Assembly (NCBI GenBank): GCA_019313105.1
Contig: JAFDBW010000223.1
Location: 1-8,806 of the forward strand
Reading direction: 5' to 3'
Length of the DNA stretch: 8,806 nt
DNA from: Deltaproteobacteria bacterium
Lineage (GTDB): Bacteria > Desulfobacterota > Desulfuromonadia > Desulfuromonadales > BM103
This document shows, piece by piece, positions 7,191 through 8,806 of this stretch. Made by a program: the position numbers and the translations under genes. Position 1 is the stretch's first letter, and each line of letters opens with the position of its first letter. A model generated the notes under the pieces. The model saw only the letters and a program-made list of their open reading frames with translations, was not told the origin of the DNA and ran no database searches.

Positions 7191-7259
7191 GATGAACGTC
7201 GGCAGGGCGAAAACTTGGCTGGCGCCTCAGACAGTTCGCCCTGCTGATCGACGTTAATC
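7191..7259. repeat. Long inverted repeat D in island 2
   Basis: AACGTCGGCAGGGCGAA (7195-7211) pairs with TTCGCCCTGC (7235-7244) and CGACGTT (7249-7255): 17 pairs with a single 4-nt bulge (TGAT, 7245-7248). Three more pairs follow beyond one mismatch (7191-7193 with 7257-7259). The 23-nt apical part contains the small palindrome GGCGCC. This is the longest foldable segment of the window. Confidence 0.7.
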
Positions 7260-7312
7260 GATTCGACAACGGCGGCGACAAAAGGGGAATAAAGTCAAAA
7301 GCATAATTAGAA

Positions 7313-7341
7313 AGGGCAACAGATGGCTCATCTGTTGCCCT
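7313..7341. repeat. 29-nt palindrome, copy A4
   Basis: A perfect 12-bp inverted repeat, AGGGCAACAGAT and its complement, around the loop GGCTC. It closes island 2. On the - strand it is followed by TTTCTAATTATG, so it could also help end transcripts from the cytochrome gene. Confidence 0.85.
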
Positions 7342-7348
7342 AGTCTTC

Positions 7349-7377
7349 AAAAAAAACTTGCAGGCGAGTCGGGCTGC
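7349..7377 (-). terminator. Weak candidate terminator of the cytochrome gene
   Basis: On the - strand, GCAG (7377-7374) can pair with CTGC (7363-7360), followed closely by eight T (7356-7349). The stem is short and imperfect, so this is only a candidate. It lies about 75 nt past the cytochrome stop, and palindrome A4 follows immediately as an alternative. Confidence 0.3.
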
Positions 7378-7388
7378 GGGGGGGGGGG
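7378..7388. repeat. Run of eleven G
   Basis: An uninterrupted G11 tract (C11 on the strand of the cytochrome gene), 66 nt downstream of that gene's stop codon and outside any coding region. Such tracts are prone to polymerase slippage and to sequencing length errors, so the exact count should be treated with care. Confidence 0.9.
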
Positions 7389-7453
7389 ATGATTTACGTC
7401 GGCCACCCGCTTCAGGTCAAACCTTTTACAACAGACCCTCTCACATCATCAAA

Positions 7454-8236
7454 TCACATCTCGTGACACGACTCGCAATCTTCAGCAACCCCGAAGGCGG
7501 TATCGCCGTCATGACAGGCACCACAGGATTCGCCGTTTTCCATATCTTCCATGGATGCCTTGTTGGCACCCTGCTTCGGCTTGAACAGATCGGGGTGACA
7601 TTCATCGCAACCGAACATGTCGATGTGGGCGGTATGCGGAAACACCACATTGCCGTTATCCTCGTCCTTGTAGAGGATATCGCCGGCATGGCAGGTTGCA
7701 CAATCGCCGGTCACGCCAAACGCCGAATCACCATCATGGCAGGCGCCGCACGACTCGCCGCCTTCCATCGCGTCCATGGTTGCGTGGTTGCTGTTGTTCC
7801 GCGGTTTGAAGAGGTCGGGGTGGCAATCTTCGCAACCAAACATGTCGATATGAACTTCGTGACTGAATGTGGCAACACCGACGCTCTTGGTCTTGATGGC
7901 AATATCGCCAGCGTGACAGGTGACACAGTCGCCGGTCACACTGAAAGCCTGTCGACCGTTGTGACAGGCGCCACAGGATCTGCCCTGCTCCATCATCTCC
8001 ATGGTGACATGGTTGCTGTTATTCTTTTTTTTGAAGATACTCGGGTGGCAGACATTACATTGGAAGGCATGCAAACTGTGGCTAAACACGACCGGGCCAA
8101 CACTCTTGGTCTGGATGGAGAGCTTGTCGACCATACCTGCGACACCTCCCATACCTCCCATACCAACAGCATGCAGTTGGGGGACCGGAAAACCAATCAA
8201 CAGTAGAAGAGAGATTAAGAACCAGCGTCTTGACAT
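7454..8236 (-). CDS. Exported nine-heme c-type cytochrome, three c7-type triheme modules
   Basis: A 260-aa secreted electron-transfer protein. Residues 1-23 form a Sec signal peptide (MSRRWFLISLLLLIGF..LHA) with likely cleavage after A23, then a Gly/Met-rich linker (25-35). Nine CxxCH heme sites begin at C60, C88, C104, C135, C163, C179, C210, C238 and C254. The first site of each module is exactly 75 residues from the next, so the protein is three tandem triheme modules. Each carries the FxHxxH pair of likely distal ligands (H53/H56, H126/H129, H201/H204) and the family phrase CGACHxG..AF.V..DCxxCH. The ATG at 8236 has an ideal GGAGG 6 nt upstream. Modules 2 and 3 are most alike (HIDMFGC, DLFKP, GESCGACHDGD), suggesting the later duplication. 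From family knowledge, such proteins serve periplasmic or extracellular electron transfer in metal-reducing Desulfuromonadales; the partner is unknown. No lipobox, so it should be soluble. Confidence 0.95.
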   Translation of the reverse strand: MSRRWFLISLLLLIGFPVPQLHAVGMGGMGGVAGMVDKLSIQTKSVGPVVFSHSLHAFQCNVCHPSIFKKKNNSNHVTMEMMEQGRSCGACHNGRQAFSVTGDCVTCHAGDIAIKTKSVGVATFSHEVHIDMFGCEDCHPDLFKPRNNSNHATMDAMEGGESCGACHDGDSAFGVTGDCATCHAGDILYKDEDNGNVVFPHTAHIDMFGCDECHPDLFKPKQGANKASMEDMENGESCGACHDGDTAFGVAEDCESCHEM

Positions 8237-8312
8237 ATACTTCCTCCATGGACGGTGTCTAGATTATTAAGCTATTTCATGGGATAAATTCGCTTTTACC
8301 TCAGCAATAAAA

Positions 8313-8342
8313 AACATAATTTCTGCAAGGGGCTTTCTTCAA
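8313..8342 (-). promoter_or_regulatory. Possible sigma-70 promoter of the cytochrome gene
   Basis: Read on the - strand, TTGAAG (8342-8337) and TATGTT (8318-8313) are 18 bp apart, each matching four of six consensus bases. This would give a leader of about 70 nt. Weak evidence only. Confidence 0.3.
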
Positions 8343-8549
8343 CACACAATAACAGAGGATTTAAAAAGCCAACTTTAAACTAACAGATTCTTTCTATTTC
8401 ATGACCCGTCACTTTGTCAACCAAGTTTGCAACGGCACTGAGGCCGATCCAAGCATGGCCTGAAGAGACATTGCCGGTCTTTCAGCTTTGAAAACGACCC
8501 GCTTGGTTCTTGCTTTTGCAAGACAATCTTTTCATTTTCCAAAGAGTTC

Positions 8550-8555
8550 TATACA
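8550..8555 (+). promoter_or_regulatory. Possible -10 element of the lipoprotein gene
   Basis: TATACA lies about 100 nt before the ATG at 8654. The expected -35 position (around 8527-8532, TCTTTT) is poor, so the promoter would be weak or need an activator. Confidence 0.3.
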
Positions 8556-8653
8556 CTAGGAATAGGGAAACTCTCTACCTTGAAGATCAAAAGCCGATCA
8601 TTCCGGTTTGTATTTGCACCACAAGGGTGTTGAAGCGACGGAGATTCGAAACA

Positions 8654-8806
8654 ATGATTGCATTCAGATATTTGCTATTCATCTCTTTACTGGGGGTTTT
8701 TTTAGCCTCTTGCTCCAGCACCAAAGTGGTCGATTCCTGGTCAGACCAGAGTCACGCGGGAGAGGTTAAGAATGTCTTCATTATCGGGTTTGTCAACCAA
8801 GGTTCG
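8654..8806 (+). CDS. Putative outer-membrane or periplasmic lipoprotein, N-terminal part (cut by window end)
   Basis: The first 51 codons of an open frame that runs out of the window. Residues 1-19 form a signal peptide and LASC (17-20) is a clear type II lipobox, so Cys20 would be lipidated and the peptide cut by LspA. The mature start is CSSTKVVDSW followed by a VKNVFIIGF beta-strand-like segment. From memory this resembles uncharacterised Geobacter and gammaproteobacterial lipoproteins with a C-S-S-T...SW...kvlVvg start, but no named domain can be assigned from this fragment. The residue after Cys (Ser21) is not the Asp of the inner-membrane retention rule. GGAG (8640-8643) stands 10 nt before the ATG. 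The gene diverges from the cytochrome gene across a 417-bp spacer. Confidence 0.75.
   Translation, partial: MIAFRYLLFISLLGVFLASCSSTKVVDSWSDQSHAGEVKNVFIIGFVNQGS

Larger units (their letters stand above)
6878..7341. repeat. Hairpin island 2: 464-bp non-coding composite repeat downstream of the aminotransferase
   Basis: Bounded by perfect 29-nt palindromes (6878-6906 and 7313-7341). Between them are seven more stem-loops in a row: 7000-7030 (13 bp), 7036-7053 (6 bp), 7067-7080 (6 bp), 7083-7094 (4 bp), 7104-7136 (12 bp), 7162-7174 (5 bp) and the long arm structure 7191-7259. Open frames of 60-80 codons cross it, and their conceptual translations (for example KESNQRKHTP-like and AGKKSRAPAG-like strings) are of the kind I recall being over-annotated as small hypothetical proteins in many proteobacterial genomes where this type of intergenic repeat occurs. 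I see no ribosome sites, so I do not call genes. Most likely a mosaic of dispersed, non-autonomous repeat modules. Confidence 0.65.
8237..8653. other. AT-rich divergent regulatory region between cytochrome and lipoprotein genes
   Basis: 417 bp with no supportable gene, clearly richer in A and T than the neighbouring coding DNA. It must hold the promoters of both divergent genes. It contains a 6-bp hairpin with a TTTT loop (8508-8523) and candidate promoter elements on each strand. I see no convincing sigma-54 site (the nearest GG...GC pair near 8505-8519 has the wrong spacing) and no full FNR or CRP box. Confidence 0.6.

Noticed and set aside
7358..8206. 282-codon open frame on the + strand opposite the cytochrome gene
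   Set aside because: It is the mirror of the nine-heme gene. Its apparent internal repeats are only the reverse reading of the three triheme modules, and it begins next to the G11 tract.
8505..8520. Possible sigma-54 promoter before the lipoprotein gene
   Set aside because: GG and GC are 11 bases apart instead of 10, and the -24 element lacks the usual GGCAC core.
8580..8590. FNR-like inverted repeat TTGAAGATCAA
   Set aside because: The two half sites are too close; an FNR box needs TTGAT-N4-ATCAA, so this is only a short palindrome.
8413..8801. 13-bp direct repeat TTTGTCAACCAAG at 8413-8425 and 8789-8801
   Set aside because: One 13-mer shared by chance is expected in a window of this size, and one copy lies within the lipoprotein coding sequence. 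Nothing else around the two copies matches.

Overview
The window looks like a chromosomal segment of a Desulfuromonadales-type bacterium (the Geobacter, Desulfuromonas and Pelobacter neighbourhood). This placement is an inference from an exported nine-heme c7-type cytochrome built from triheme repeats, an ileS-lspA pair, GC-rich genes separated by AT-richer spacers, and protein sequences that read like that group. No rRNA or other direct taxonomic marker is present.

Left part (1-4985), all on the + strand: the C-terminal half of a PAS-linked sensor histidine kinase (cut by the window edge); a COG2231/MagIII-like HhH-GPD DNA glycosylase with an intact [4Fe-4S] cysteine loop but no Nth-type catalytic lysine; then isoleucyl-tRNA synthetase (ileS) and lipoprotein signal peptidase (lspA) as a tight pair. 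lspA is followed by a GC-rich hairpin and a good intrinsic terminator.

Middle part (4986-7453): one class I PLP-dependent aminotransferase, read from a TTG start behind a clear extended -10 promoter. It is bracketed by two gene-free, strongly folded islands of 428 and 464 bp. Each island begins and ends with the same 29-nt palindrome (12-nt arms around AGGGCAACAGAT, 5-nt variable loop), and each carries a second shared hairpin family (TACTTTT...AAAAGTA). One palindrome copy carries a paired G-C to A-T change in both arms. The islands look like non-autonomous, REP/MITE-like mosaic repeats rather than coding DNA.

Right part (7454-8806): on the - strand, a secreted nine-heme cytochrome made of three c7-type triheme modules with an exact 75-residue heme spacing. 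It is separated by an AT-rich 417-bp divergent promoter region from the first 51 codons of a + strand lipoprotein, cut off by the window end.

No tRNA, rRNA, CRISPR array, transposase gene or riboswitch was recognised. The least explained material is the pair of hairpin islands around the aminotransferase. The cytochrome is the most physiologically telling gene, pointing to periplasmic or extracellular electron transfer.
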